Shown piece after piece: positions 37,247 to 44,705 of a DNA stretch of 64,000 bases; positions within the stretch are counted from its first letter, which is position 1; the number at the start of each line of letters is the position of its first letter. The notes beneath the pieces are model-generated. The model saw only the letters and a program-made list of their open reading frames with translations. It did not search any database and had not been told where the DNA came from. The stretch covers positions 8,612,425-8,676,424 of the forward strand of contig NZ_JAQNDM010000002.1 in assembly GCF_028368975.1 (NCBI RefSeq). The letters run 5' to 3'. This stretch comes from Stigmatella ashevillena. Lineage in GTDB: Bacteria > Myxococcota > Myxococcia > Myxococcales > Myxococcaceae. Made by a program: the position numbers and the translations under genes.

Positions 37247-38956
37247 GTGCGAATTTCCGGAAACCCCTCGAGGAACATGTTCCTCGGCCGTTCGTTCGTC
37301 GTTGCTTTGCTCTCCCTGTCGCTCGTGGCCTGTGGTGATGAGGCGCCAGAAGGAGGCTCCGAAGACGCCCTGGCGTCCCAGGAGTCCGCGCTGGCCAGCG
37401 TGAGGGTGCGCCTGATGGCCGCCAACATCACCAGCGGCAATGCCCAGAGCTATGATCCAGGCAACGGCACCCGTCTGTTCCAGGGGACGGATCCGGACGT
37501 CGTGATGATCCAGGAATTCAACTACGGGGACAACTCGGCGACCGCGATCCGGCAATTCGTGAATACAGCGTTCGGCTCCAACTTTTATTACTACCGGGAA
37601 GCGGGCGCGCAGATCCCCAATGGCGTCATCAGCCGTTGGCCCATCATCGCCTCGGGCGAGTGGGATGACCCTTCCGTGGACAACCGGGACTTCGCCTACG
37701 CGCGCATCGACGTGCCGGGACCGAAGGACCTCTGGGTGGTGAGCGTGCACCTGCTCACGGCCAATGCCACCACGCGCAACACGGAGGCCGCCAGCCTCGT
37801 CAGCCGCATCAAGGCCAACATCCCCACGGGCGACTACCTGGCGATCGGCGGCGACTTCAACACCGACAGCCGCTCCGAGTCCTGCTTCTCCACGTTTTCC
37901 CAGGTGGTGGTGACGAGCAGCCCCTACCCTGCGGACCGCAACGGCAACACCAACACCAACGCGGCGCGAGCCAAGCCGTATGATCACGTCCTCGTCGACA
38001 GCGACCTGCGCGCGTACCAGACGGCGACGGTCATTGGCTCGAGCAGCTTCGCCAATGGGCTGGTCCTGGACTCGCGGGTCTACTCCCCCCTGTCGGAGAT
38101 CTCCCCGGCCCAGAGCGGTGACAGCGGCGCCACGAACATGCAGCACATGGCCATCATCAAGGACTTCCTGATCCCCGGGGATTCCAGCACGACGGGCCTC
38201 ACGGTGAGCGCGCCCAATGGGGGCGAGAGCTGGGCAGGGGGAAGCAGCCAGACCATCACCTGGACGGCCTCGGGGGTGACGAACGTGAAGGTGGAGTACA
38301 CGCTCAACGGCTCCACGTGGACGGCCCTCACCTCCAGTGTCTCGGCGTCCACGGGCCGGTACATCTGGACGGTGCCCAGCAGTGCCACGTCCAGCGCCCA
38401 GGTGCGCGTGAGCGATGCCTCCAATGCGTCTCTGAGCGACACGAGCGACGCGGCCTTCACCATCACTTCGGGTGGCGGTGGCGGGACGGGCACGGTGTTC
38501 ATCAACGAGGTGCTGGTCAACGAGGCGGGCTCGGATGTGAATGGCGAGTTCGTGGAGCTGGTCAACCCGGGCAGCACCGCGGTGAGCCTCTCGGGGTGGA
38601 CGCTCTCCGACTCCGCGAGCCTCCGGCACACGTTCGCGAGCGGCACGACCCTGGCCGCGGGCGCCTCGCTGGTGGTTTTTGGCGGCGCCTCGGGGATTCC
38701 GTCGGGGGTTGCCCAGGCCGTGGCGGCTTCCACGGGCACCCTCAGCCTGTCCAACAGCAGCGAAGTCGTGACGATCAAGAACAGCGCGGGGACGGTGGTG
38801 GACACCGCCACGCTGAGCTCGGCCGTCTGTGGCACGGACGGGGTGTCGGCCAACCGCAGCCCAGACGGCAGCAGCGGCGGCTCCTTCGTTCTGCACACCA
38901 GCCTGTCCGGGACGTCCTCCTCTCCCGGCAAGAAGGCAAGCGGGGCCAGCTTCTAG
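37247..38956 (+). CDS. Secreted lipoprotein: endonuclease/exonuclease/phosphatase domain plus lamin-tail domain
   Basis: The 569-aa protein has a lipoprotein signal (LSLSLVAC, ideal L-V-A-C lipobox). An endonuclease/exonuclease/phosphatase domain (about 52-320) shows VVMIQEFNYG (metal-binding Glu), VVSVHL, AIGGDFNTDS and YDHVLVDS (catalytic Asp-His region). A Ser/Thr-rich Ig-like domain (about 328-415, 'NGGESWAGGSSQTITW') and a lamin-tail domain (about 422-530, FINEVLVNEAGSD, FVELVNPG) follow. This combination occurs in secreted bacterial nucleases. GTG at 37247 was preferred because AGGA lies 9 bases upstream; ATG at 37277 is an alternative that keeps the signal. Extracellular DNA or nucleotide degradation is inferred. 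Confidence 0.86.
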   Translation: MRISGNPSRNMFLGRSFVVALLSLSLVACGDEAPEGGSEDALASQESALASVRVRLMAANITSGNAQSYDPGNGTRLFQGTDPDVVMIQEFNYGDNSATAIRQFVNTAFGSNFYYYREAGAQIPNGVISRWPIIASGEWDDPSVDNRDFAYARIDVPGPKDLWVVSVHLLTANATTRNTEAASLVSRIKANIPTGDYLAIGGDFNTDSRSESCFSTFSQVVVTSSPYPADRNGNTNTNAARAKPYDHVLVDSDLRAYQTATVIGSSSFANGLVLDSRVYSPLSEISPAQSGDSGATNMQHMAIIKDFLIPGDSSTTGLTVSAPNGGESWAGGSSQTITWTASGVTNVKVEYTLNGSTWTALTSSVSASTGRYIWTVPSSATSSAQVRVSDASNASLSDTSDAAFTITSGGGGGTGTVFINEVLVNEAGSDVNGEFVELVNPGSTAVSLSGWTLSDSASLRHTFASGTTLAAGASLVVFGGASGIPSGVAQAVAASTGTLSLSNSSEVVTIKNSAGTVVDTATLSSAVCGTDGVSANRSPDGSSGGSFVLHTSLSGTSSSPGKKASGASF

Positions 38957-39058
38957 GCCAGCCTCGAAAGCCACTCCTTTGCCCGGAGGGCAGCCGCAAA
39001 CTGGAACCCAGAGAGGACGGGTGTTAACTGCCGGGCTCCACCCTTTTCGGGAGCCTGC

Positions 39059-41191
39059 TTGAACGCCCTCCTCTTGGTCGTCGCGCTTGCCGCCGCTCCA
39101 CAGGCGAAGGCGCCCCCTCCCGCCGCCGCCAGCACTCCCCTGGCGCCGGGTGCGTTTCTCAAGTCACGCTCCAAGAACACCGCCATCGCGCAGATCTTCG
39201 CGCCGGGGGTGGCGGCCTTGGCGGTGGACGAGAAGCGTGTCCTCTGGAATCTGACGCTCGCAGCGCATGCGGGCCAGGACATCGCCTACGACCAGCTGGG
39301 GTGGAGGCTGGTGGCCGTCAAGCGCCTCCTGGAGAACGTGTACCTCTTCGGCAAGGAGGGGCAGGGCGGCCCAGGTCTGTTCGACAAGCGGTTGACGGCC
39401 TATCTGGAGCGCTTCTACGGGCACATGGGCAACCATGACCATGTGACGGGCCAGAAGTTCGTTCCGGAGTTCACCTCCGGTGAGCTGGAAGCCGCGGCCG
39501 TGCGGGCCTTCCGCGCCGGGGCCTCCTTGGGGGTCAAGGACGAAGTGGCGCTGAGAGGGTGGCTGGCGGGCCTGCGGCCGACGATCTTCGATGCTTCCTT
39601 CGAGCCCTCCCTCACGTCCAAGTCGCCTCCAGCGGGCCAGGACATGGTCACCGCGTCGGCGAACACCGCCTATGGACCCGGGGTCACCCTGGCGGAGTTG
39701 CAGGACTTCAAGGAGAAGTACCCGCTCAACTCCCGGGTGGTGAAGGAGAACGGCAAGCTGGTGGAGCAGGTTTTCCGCGCCGGCGCGCCGAAGATCCCCG
39801 CCGGGCTGTACGCGGTGGAACTGGGGCGCGTCGTCGATCACCTGGAAGAGGCGATGAAGTCCGCCCCCAAGGACCAGAAAGCCGTGTTGGGCAAGCTGGC
39901 GCGTTATTTCCAGACGGGCAATCCGAAGGACTGGGAGGCCTTCAACATCGCCTGGCTGAAGGCCAACCCCCGGGTGGATGCCACCCTCGGCTTCGTCGAG
40001 ACGTACGTGGATCCGCTGGGCCAGAAGGGCCTGTGGGAAGGGCTCATCAACTACCGGGACCCTCAGGAGAACCGGGTGATGGAACTCATCGGCAAGCGGG
40101 CGCAGTACTTCGAGGAGCGGATGCCCTGGCCCCAGGCCTACAAGCGCAAGAAGGTGTCCCTGCCGGTGGCCAAGGCCATTCACCTGGTGGCCACCTACCC
40201 GCAGCCGCCCGCGGGCATCAACCTGCCCAACGAGCAGCACATCCGCGAGAAGTACGGCAGCAAGAGCGTGCTCGTGGCCAATGTGATGGAGGCGGCCTCC
40301 GCGCTGCGCAGGTTGCCGCTGGCGCTCGAGTTCTCCCGGACGGAGGAGGATCGCGCCCAGGCCAGCAAGCACTCCGCCACCGCGCGCAAGTGGCTCGTGG
40401 CCTTTCACGAGGTGCTCGGTCATGCCTCTGGCCAGGTGGACAAGAAGCTGGGAAAGCAGCCGCCCTCGCGCTTCCTGAAGGAGTACGACAACACCCTGGA
40501 GGAGGCGCGGGCGGACCTGGTGGCGCTCTGGCATGCCTTTGATCCGGCCCTCGCGGAGCTGTCCCCGGAGCACGAGCAGATCGCCCAGCAGATGTACCGC
40601 GACTTCCTCGTCGAGGGGCTCACCAACCTGCAGCGCGTGGAGAAGGGCGACTCATTCGAGGAGGACCACCAGCGCGGTCACCACATGACCGTGAACTTCC
40701 TGATCGAGAAGGGCACGGTGCGGCAGACGGTGGAGGGGGGCCGTACCTACTTGAGCGTGGTGGACTTCGCGAAGATGCGCGAGGCGGTGGGCGAGCTGCT
40801 CTCGAAGCTGATGGTCATCAAAGCCACCGGGGACTACGCGGGCATTCGCGCCCTGGTGACGCAGAAGGGCATCAAGTTCGATCCGAAGCTCCGGGATGAG
40901 GTCGCCGCACGGGTGAAGGCCGCGGATGTGCCCTCGGTGATCTTCATCACCGCGCCGCGGCTGATTCCCGTCCTCGACGACCGGCTCCGGGTGGTGGACT
41001 TGAAGGTGGATTCCACACAAGGCTTCATCGAGCAGCACCTCGAGCGCAGTGTGCTCGGGAGGCTCCCGCCCGCGGAGGCCACCCAGGCCGCGATTCGGCT
41101 GGCCGGTGCGCCGGATGCGTTGAAGGAGATGTATCGCAAGCTCCTACAGATTCCTGGAGAGCTACCCGGGGTGGCTCCCGCAGTACCCTAA
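39059..41191 (+). CDS. Dipeptidyl-peptidase III-like zinc peptidase (M49)
   Basis: The 710-aa protein carries the M49 signature HEVLGH (His450, Glu451, His455) and the third zinc ligand motif EEARAD (481-486), in the order and spacing of dipeptidyl-peptidase III. The family cleaves dipeptides from peptide N termini. Unlike cytosolic eukaryotic forms it starts with a short hydrophobic leader (MNALLLVVALAAAPQAKA), so periplasmic or extracellular location is likely. The start is TTG, chosen because GGGAG lies 5 bases upstream and no other start gives the leader. It stands alone in its transcription unit. Confidence 0.88.
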   Translation: MNALLLVVALAAAPQAKAPPPAAASTPLAPGAFLKSRSKNTAIAQIFAPGVAALAVDEKRVLWNLTLAAHAGQDIAYDQLGWRLVAVKRLLENVYLFGKEGQGGPGLFDKRLTAYLERFYGHMGNHDHVTGQKFVPEFTSGELEAAAVRAFRAGASLGVKDEVALRGWLAGLRPTIFDASFEPSLTSKSPPAGQDMVTASANTAYGPGVTLAELQDFKEKYPLNSRVVKENGKLVEQVFRAGAPKIPAGLYAVELGRVVDHLEEAMKSAPKDQKAVLGKLARYFQTGNPKDWEAFNIAWLKANPRVDATLGFVETYVDPLGQKGLWEGLINYRDPQENRVMELIGKRAQYFEERMPWPQAYKRKKVSLPVAKAIHLVATYPQPPAGINLPNEQHIREKYGSKSVLVANVMEAASALRRLPLALEFSRTEEDRAQASKHSATARKWLVAFHEVLGHASGQVDKKLGKQPPSRFLKEYDNTLEEARADLVALWHAFDPALAELSPEHEQIAQQMYRDFLVEGLTNLQRVEKGDSFEEDHQRGHHMTVNFLIEKGTVRQTVEGGRTYLSVVDFAKMREAVGELLSKLMVIKATGDYAGIRALVTQKGIKFDPKLRDEVAARVKAADVPSVIFITAPRLIPVLDDRLRVVDLKVDSTQGFIEQHLERSVLGRLPPAEATQAAIRLAGAPDALKEMYRKLLQIPGELPGVAPAVP

Positions 41192-41339
41192 GGAGGGAGG
41201 GGAGAAGGGCTCGGGAGGAAGCTCACCGGCTTTTGGGAGACCCGGTGCGGGTTCGGCGTGTTCATGAATGAGCACAGGGACGGCATATGGATTGCTGTGC
41301 CTCGCGGGCGCTACGAACCCAACGCGGAGGAGCCATCGG

Positions 41340-41543
41340 ATGGCCGCAGATGAGTGGGACACGGTCGTCGAGGGGAAACGGTTCTTCTTTTCTCTCCCGC
41401 CAAGGCCCTCGTGCTGGGCGGCCGAGGCCCGGCGCCTGAGTGAGCTGATGGCCCAGCATCAGGAGCCTGTCCAGGACAAGCCCGGCGCTTACGTGGATCT
41501 CGACAGCATCTGGCAAGACGAGGAGGCCCCCGTCTCCTGGTAG
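41340..41543 (+). CDS. Small protein of unknown function (67 aa)
   Basis: The frame encodes a 67-aa acidic, soluble protein beginning MAADEWDTVVEGKRFFF. A strong ribosome-binding site GGAGGAG lies 7 bases before this ATG, which is why it was chosen over an earlier start at 41268. The composition (two Trp, DLDSIW near the end) looks protein-like. No family was recognised. It lies between the peptidase gene and a convergent transporter gene. Confidence 0.6.
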   Translation: MAADEWDTVVEGKRFFFSLPPRPSCWAAEARRLSELMAQHQEPVQDKPGAYVDLDSIWQDEEAPVSW

Positions 41544-41570
41544 GGCGCCCGCGGCGAAGGACGCGCCCGC

Positions 41571-42662
41571 TCAGGTAGGTGGGGTGGGCGGGGCAGAGGC
41601 TTGAGGGGAGGACCTGCCGTAATCCCGCTCGTAGATGCGGACGACCGCCAGGAAGAAGGCGACGATGAGGGGGCCCAGCAGCAGCCCCACTGTCCCGAAG
41701 ACGGCCAGCCCCCCCAGCAGCGCGAAGAAGATGATGGCCCCGTGCATGTCCATGCCCCGCTTGGCGAGCAGGGGTTTGACGATGTTGTCCACGAGCCCCA
41801 CCACCACGACGCCCCAGATGGCCAGGAAGAGCGCGGCCCAGGGGTGGCCGGTGATGAGCAGCAACAGGGCCGCGACGAAGCACACCACGGCCGCGCCGAT
41901 GGCGGGAATGAGGGCCAGGAAGAACGTCACCGCGGCGAAGAAGAAGGGCACGGGCACCCGGGTGATGAGGTAGCCCACCAGGGCGGCCACCGCCTGGACG
42001 CCGGCCGTTACCACCGAGGACACCAGGACGGCGATGGAGACGTGGCGGAACTCCAGGAGAATCTCTGTCGTCTGCCCCTTCTTGAGGGGCACGACGCTCT
42101 CGAGCCACTCGACGAGCCGCTTGCCGTCCACCAGGAAGAAGAAGAAGGCGATGAGCATCATCGTCGTCTGAAAGGCGAACGAGCCCGTGGCGGCCACCAC
42201 TCCCGTGACGGCCCGGGCGGCGGTGCCTCCGGTGCTGCTCACCTGCTGCTGGATCTTGTCGTCCAGCTTGAGCTCTTCGATGGCGAAGCGGTCGAGGATG
42301 CTCTGGACGGGCTGACGCAACGCCCCCGGCAGTTGGTTCACCAGCCCCTCCGTTCCCTCGGTCTTCAAGGTCTCGCTGACGAAGCGCACCCCATCGGCGG
42401 CCTCGGAGATCAGAAAGGCGGTGAAGCCGGTCAGCGGCAGCAGCAGGGCGATGACGACCGCGAAGCACAGCAGGCCCGCGGACAGGTTGTTGCGGCCCCG
42501 CAGGAGCCGGGTGAGCCGCTTGTGGGCCCCATAGAGCGCGCCGGCGAGCACCGCGGCCAGGAAGAAGCCGTTGGCGAAGGGCCAGACGATCACCCCCAGC
42601 AAGAAGATGGAGAGGATGATGAGGCCGGTGAAGACCCGCCGGGCGACCAGATCCGAAGTCAT
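41571..42662 (-). CDS. AI-2E-family (PerM/YdiK-type) membrane transporter, copy 1
   Basis: The 363-aa protein has about eight membrane segments and the family pattern 'FFFLVDGKRLVEWLESVVPL' in the middle, VPVPFFFAAVTFFLALIPAIGA, and 'KRGMDMHGAIIFFALLGG' and GPLIVAFFLAVVRIY near the C terminus. Members export small molecules (autoinducer-2, ions); the substrate here is unknown. ATG at 42662 aligns with the start of the paralog at 55444-56616, to which it is clearly related along its full length. Confidence 0.88.
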   Translation of the reverse strand: MTSDLVARRVFTGLIILSIFLLGVIVWPFANGFFLAAVLAGALYGAHKRLTRLLRGRNNLSAGLLCFAVVIALLLPLTGFTAFLISEAADGVRFVSETLKTEGTEGLVNQLPGALRQPVQSILDRFAIEELKLDDKIQQQVSSTGGTAARAVTGVVAATGSFAFQTTMMLIAFFFFLVDGKRLVEWLESVVPLKKGQTTEILLEFRHVSIAVLVSSVVTAGVQAVAALVGYLITRVPVPFFFAAVTFFLALIPAIGAAVVCFVAALLLLITGHPWAALFLAIWGVVVVGLVDNIVKPLLAKRGMDMHGAIIFFALLGGLAVFGTVGLLLGPLIVAFFLAVVRIYERDYGRSSPQASAPPTPPT

Positions 42663-42761
42663 AAGGCCACGGACATTACGGGGCTTGTTCTGGGACGGAA
42701 GAGGAGAAATGGACGAGAACGCTGACTTCCGCACGCTGGGAGGGGCGAAAGGACGGATAGA

Positions 42762-43187
42762 GTGAGGCCGATGCCTCCCATTGCCTCGAGCCAGTTTTCC
42801 TCCTGGATGCTACAGGTCCTGCCCGTTGCCTTCCTCGCCATCACCTTCCTCCAATCTGGCCTGGACAAGGTCTTCGATTGGAAGGGCAACCTGAGTTGGC
42901 TGACGGGTTACTTCGCGAAGACCCCGGTGCTCCGGGGACTGGTGAAGCCGATGTTCCTCACGCTCACGGTGCTGGAGCTCGCCACCGGTGGTGTGTGTGC
43001 CGCGGGGGTCGTGGCCCTGGTGGTGACGGGGAATTCTGGATTGGCCGCCCTGGGGGCCATGCTGGCCGGCATCACCTTCCTGGCGCTCCTCTTCGGCCAG
43101 CGCATCGTCAAGGACTACCCAGGCGCCGCGGGCTCGGTGCCTTACTTCCTGGTCAGTCTGGCGGCACTCCTCGTGACGCGGGGGTGA
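42762..43187 (+). CDS. DoxX-family membrane protein
   Basis: The 141-aa protein has four hydrophobic segments and the DoxX-like features 'FLAITFLQSGLDKVFDW' near the N terminus and 'FLTLTVLELATGGVCAAG'. DoxX proteins are small inner-membrane proteins often tied to redox or thiosulfate metabolism; the role here is not defined. GTG at 42762 has AAAGGA upstream; ATG at 42771 is the alternative. It lies 62 bases before the xanthine dehydrogenase genes on the same strand and may be co-transcribed. Confidence 0.78.
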   Translation: MRPMPPIASSQFSSWMLQVLPVAFLAITFLQSGLDKVFDWKGNLSWLTGYFAKTPVLRGLVKPMFLTLTVLELATGGVCAAGVVALVVTGNSGLAALGAMLAGITFLALLFGQRIVKDYPGAAGSVPYFLVSLAALLVTRG

Positions 43188-43249
43188 GGCCCGGAGCGTC
43201 GCGAGATAGACTCTCCTTGTCCGCCTCCCTTGGGGAGGCCAGGGGATCC

Positions 43250-44701
43250 ATGGACCGGCTGCGCTTCTACCTGAATGACCGGCTCATCGAAGAGCCAGGT
43301 CTCTCGCCCACCCTGACGTTGCTGCGCTACCTGCGCGATCGGGCTCACCTGGTAGGAACCAAGGAAGGGTGCGCGGAGGGCGACTGCGGCGCCTGTACGG
43401 TGGCTGTCCTGGAGCAGGATGCGAAAGGGGCTCCGGTCCTCCGCGCCATCAACTCCTGTCTGCTGTTGCTGCCGATGGTGCAGGGCAAGCGCGTCTACAC
43501 CGTGGAGGCCCTGAAGGAGGGCGGCAAACCCCACATGGTCCAGGAAGTCCTGGCGAGCGGGCTGGGCTCACAGTGTGGCTACTGCACGCCCGGGGTGGCG
43601 ATGGCTTTGCTGGAGGCCTGCCACCGCAAGGACCTGGACGAACCCTGGAAGCTGGACGCGCAGATGTGCGGCAACCTCTGCCGCTGTACGGGCTATCGGC
43701 CCATCCGGGAGGCTGCCGCTCGCGTGGCGGGTGTGGGGCCGCCGGATCGTTTTGCCAGGGCGCTGTCGGAGACACGGCCTGAGTCCATGGCGCTGGCTTA
43801 CTCGGCGGGGGCTCAGCGGTACTTCACCCCGGCTTCCTTCCAGGAACTGTGGGACGTGCTCGACGCGCACCCCGAGGCCCGCTTCGTGGTGGGTGGAACG
43901 GACCTGTCGCTGGAAGTGACGAAGCGATTCACGGAGCCGCCGCTGCTCGTGTCGTTGGAAGCGCTGCCCGTGCTGCGGACCCTGGAGCCCCGGGACGGGG
44001 GGCACCGGCTGGGAGCCGCCGTGTGGCTGACGGACCTGGAGGATTACGCCCGCGGCACGTGCCCGCCCCTGGAGCGGATGCTGCGCTATTTCGGTGCCCG
44101 GCAGATCAAGAACCGCGCGACGGTGGGGGGGAACCTGTGCACGGCTTCTCCCATTGGAGATCTGGCGCCCGTGCTCATCAGCCTGGGCGCGGAGGCGGTG
44201 CTGCTCTCTCGAACCGGAGAGCGCCGGATGGCGCTGGAAGACTTCTTCGTGGACTACCGGCGCACGGCCCTCCGGCAAGGGGAACTCCTGGCCGCCGTGG
44301 AGGTCCCCGCCCAGCCCGTGGGGGCCCGGAGCCTCGCCTACAAGGTCTCCAAGCGGAGAGAGCTGGACATCAGCGCGGTCTCCGCGGGCTTCCGCGTGGT
44401 GGTGGACGCGGCGGGCCAGGTGCTCGAGGCGCGGCTGGCGTATGGCGGCATGGGTCCCCGGCCTGCCCGTGCGCGGCGCGTGGAGCAAGCGTTGGTGGGT
44501 CAGCCCTGGACGGAGGAGCGCCTGGAGGCGGCCCTTCCCCGGCTCGACGAGGACTTCACCCCGCGGACGGACCACCGGGGCTCGGCATGGTACCGGGCCC
44601 AGGTGGCCAAGAACCTGTTGCGCGGCTTCTTCCAGGAGACGCTCGAGTCGCCCTCGCCCCGGCTCGAAGCGCACCACTCGGCCACGGTCCAGGTGAGGTG
44701 A
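43250..44701 (+). CDS. xdhA: Xanthine dehydrogenase small subunit (2Fe-2S/FAD)
   Basis: The 483-aa protein has both iron-sulfur modules and the FAD domain of XdhA. The first cluster is bound by Cys41, Cys46, Cys49 and Cys70 (CAEGDCGACT). The second is bound by Cys109, Cys112, Cys144 and Cys146 (SQCGYCTPG, NLCRCTGYRPI). FAD-binding motifs VVGGTDLSLEV and NRATVGGNLCTASPIGD follow. It transfers electrons from the molybdenum centre to NAD+. ATG at 43250 matches the family N terminus. The large-subunit gene starts 4 bases after the stop. Confidence 0.95.
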   Translation: MDRLRFYLNDRLIEEPGLSPTLTLLRYLRDRAHLVGTKEGCAEGDCGACTVAVLEQDAKGAPVLRAINSCLLLLPMVQGKRVYTVEALKEGGKPHMVQEVLASGLGSQCGYCTPGVAMALLEACHRKDLDEPWKLDAQMCGNLCRCTGYRPIREAAARVAGVGPPDRFARALSETRPESMALAYSAGAQRYFTPASFQELWDVLDAHPEARFVVGGTDLSLEVTKRFTEPPLLVSLEALPVLRTLEPRDGGHRLGAAVWLTDLEDYARGTCPPLERMLRYFGARQIKNRATVGGNLCTASPIGDLAPVLISLGAEAVLLSRTGERRMALEDFFVDYRRTALRQGELLAAVEVPAQPVGARSLAYKVSKRRELDISAVSAGFRVVVDAAGQVLEARLAYGGMGPRPARARRVEQALVGQPWTEERLEAALPRLDEDFTPRTDHRGSAWYRAQVAKNLLRGFFQETLESPSPRLEAHHSATVQVR

Positions 44702-44705
44702 CGAG

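Noticed and set aside
39164-42725. Long open frames opposite the peptidase and the first AI-2E transporter
   Set aside because: The sense frames have full family motifs; the opposite frames have none.
42878-43249. Upstream extension of xdhA
   Set aside because: It overlaps the DoxX gene in another frame; the family N terminus begins at 43250.
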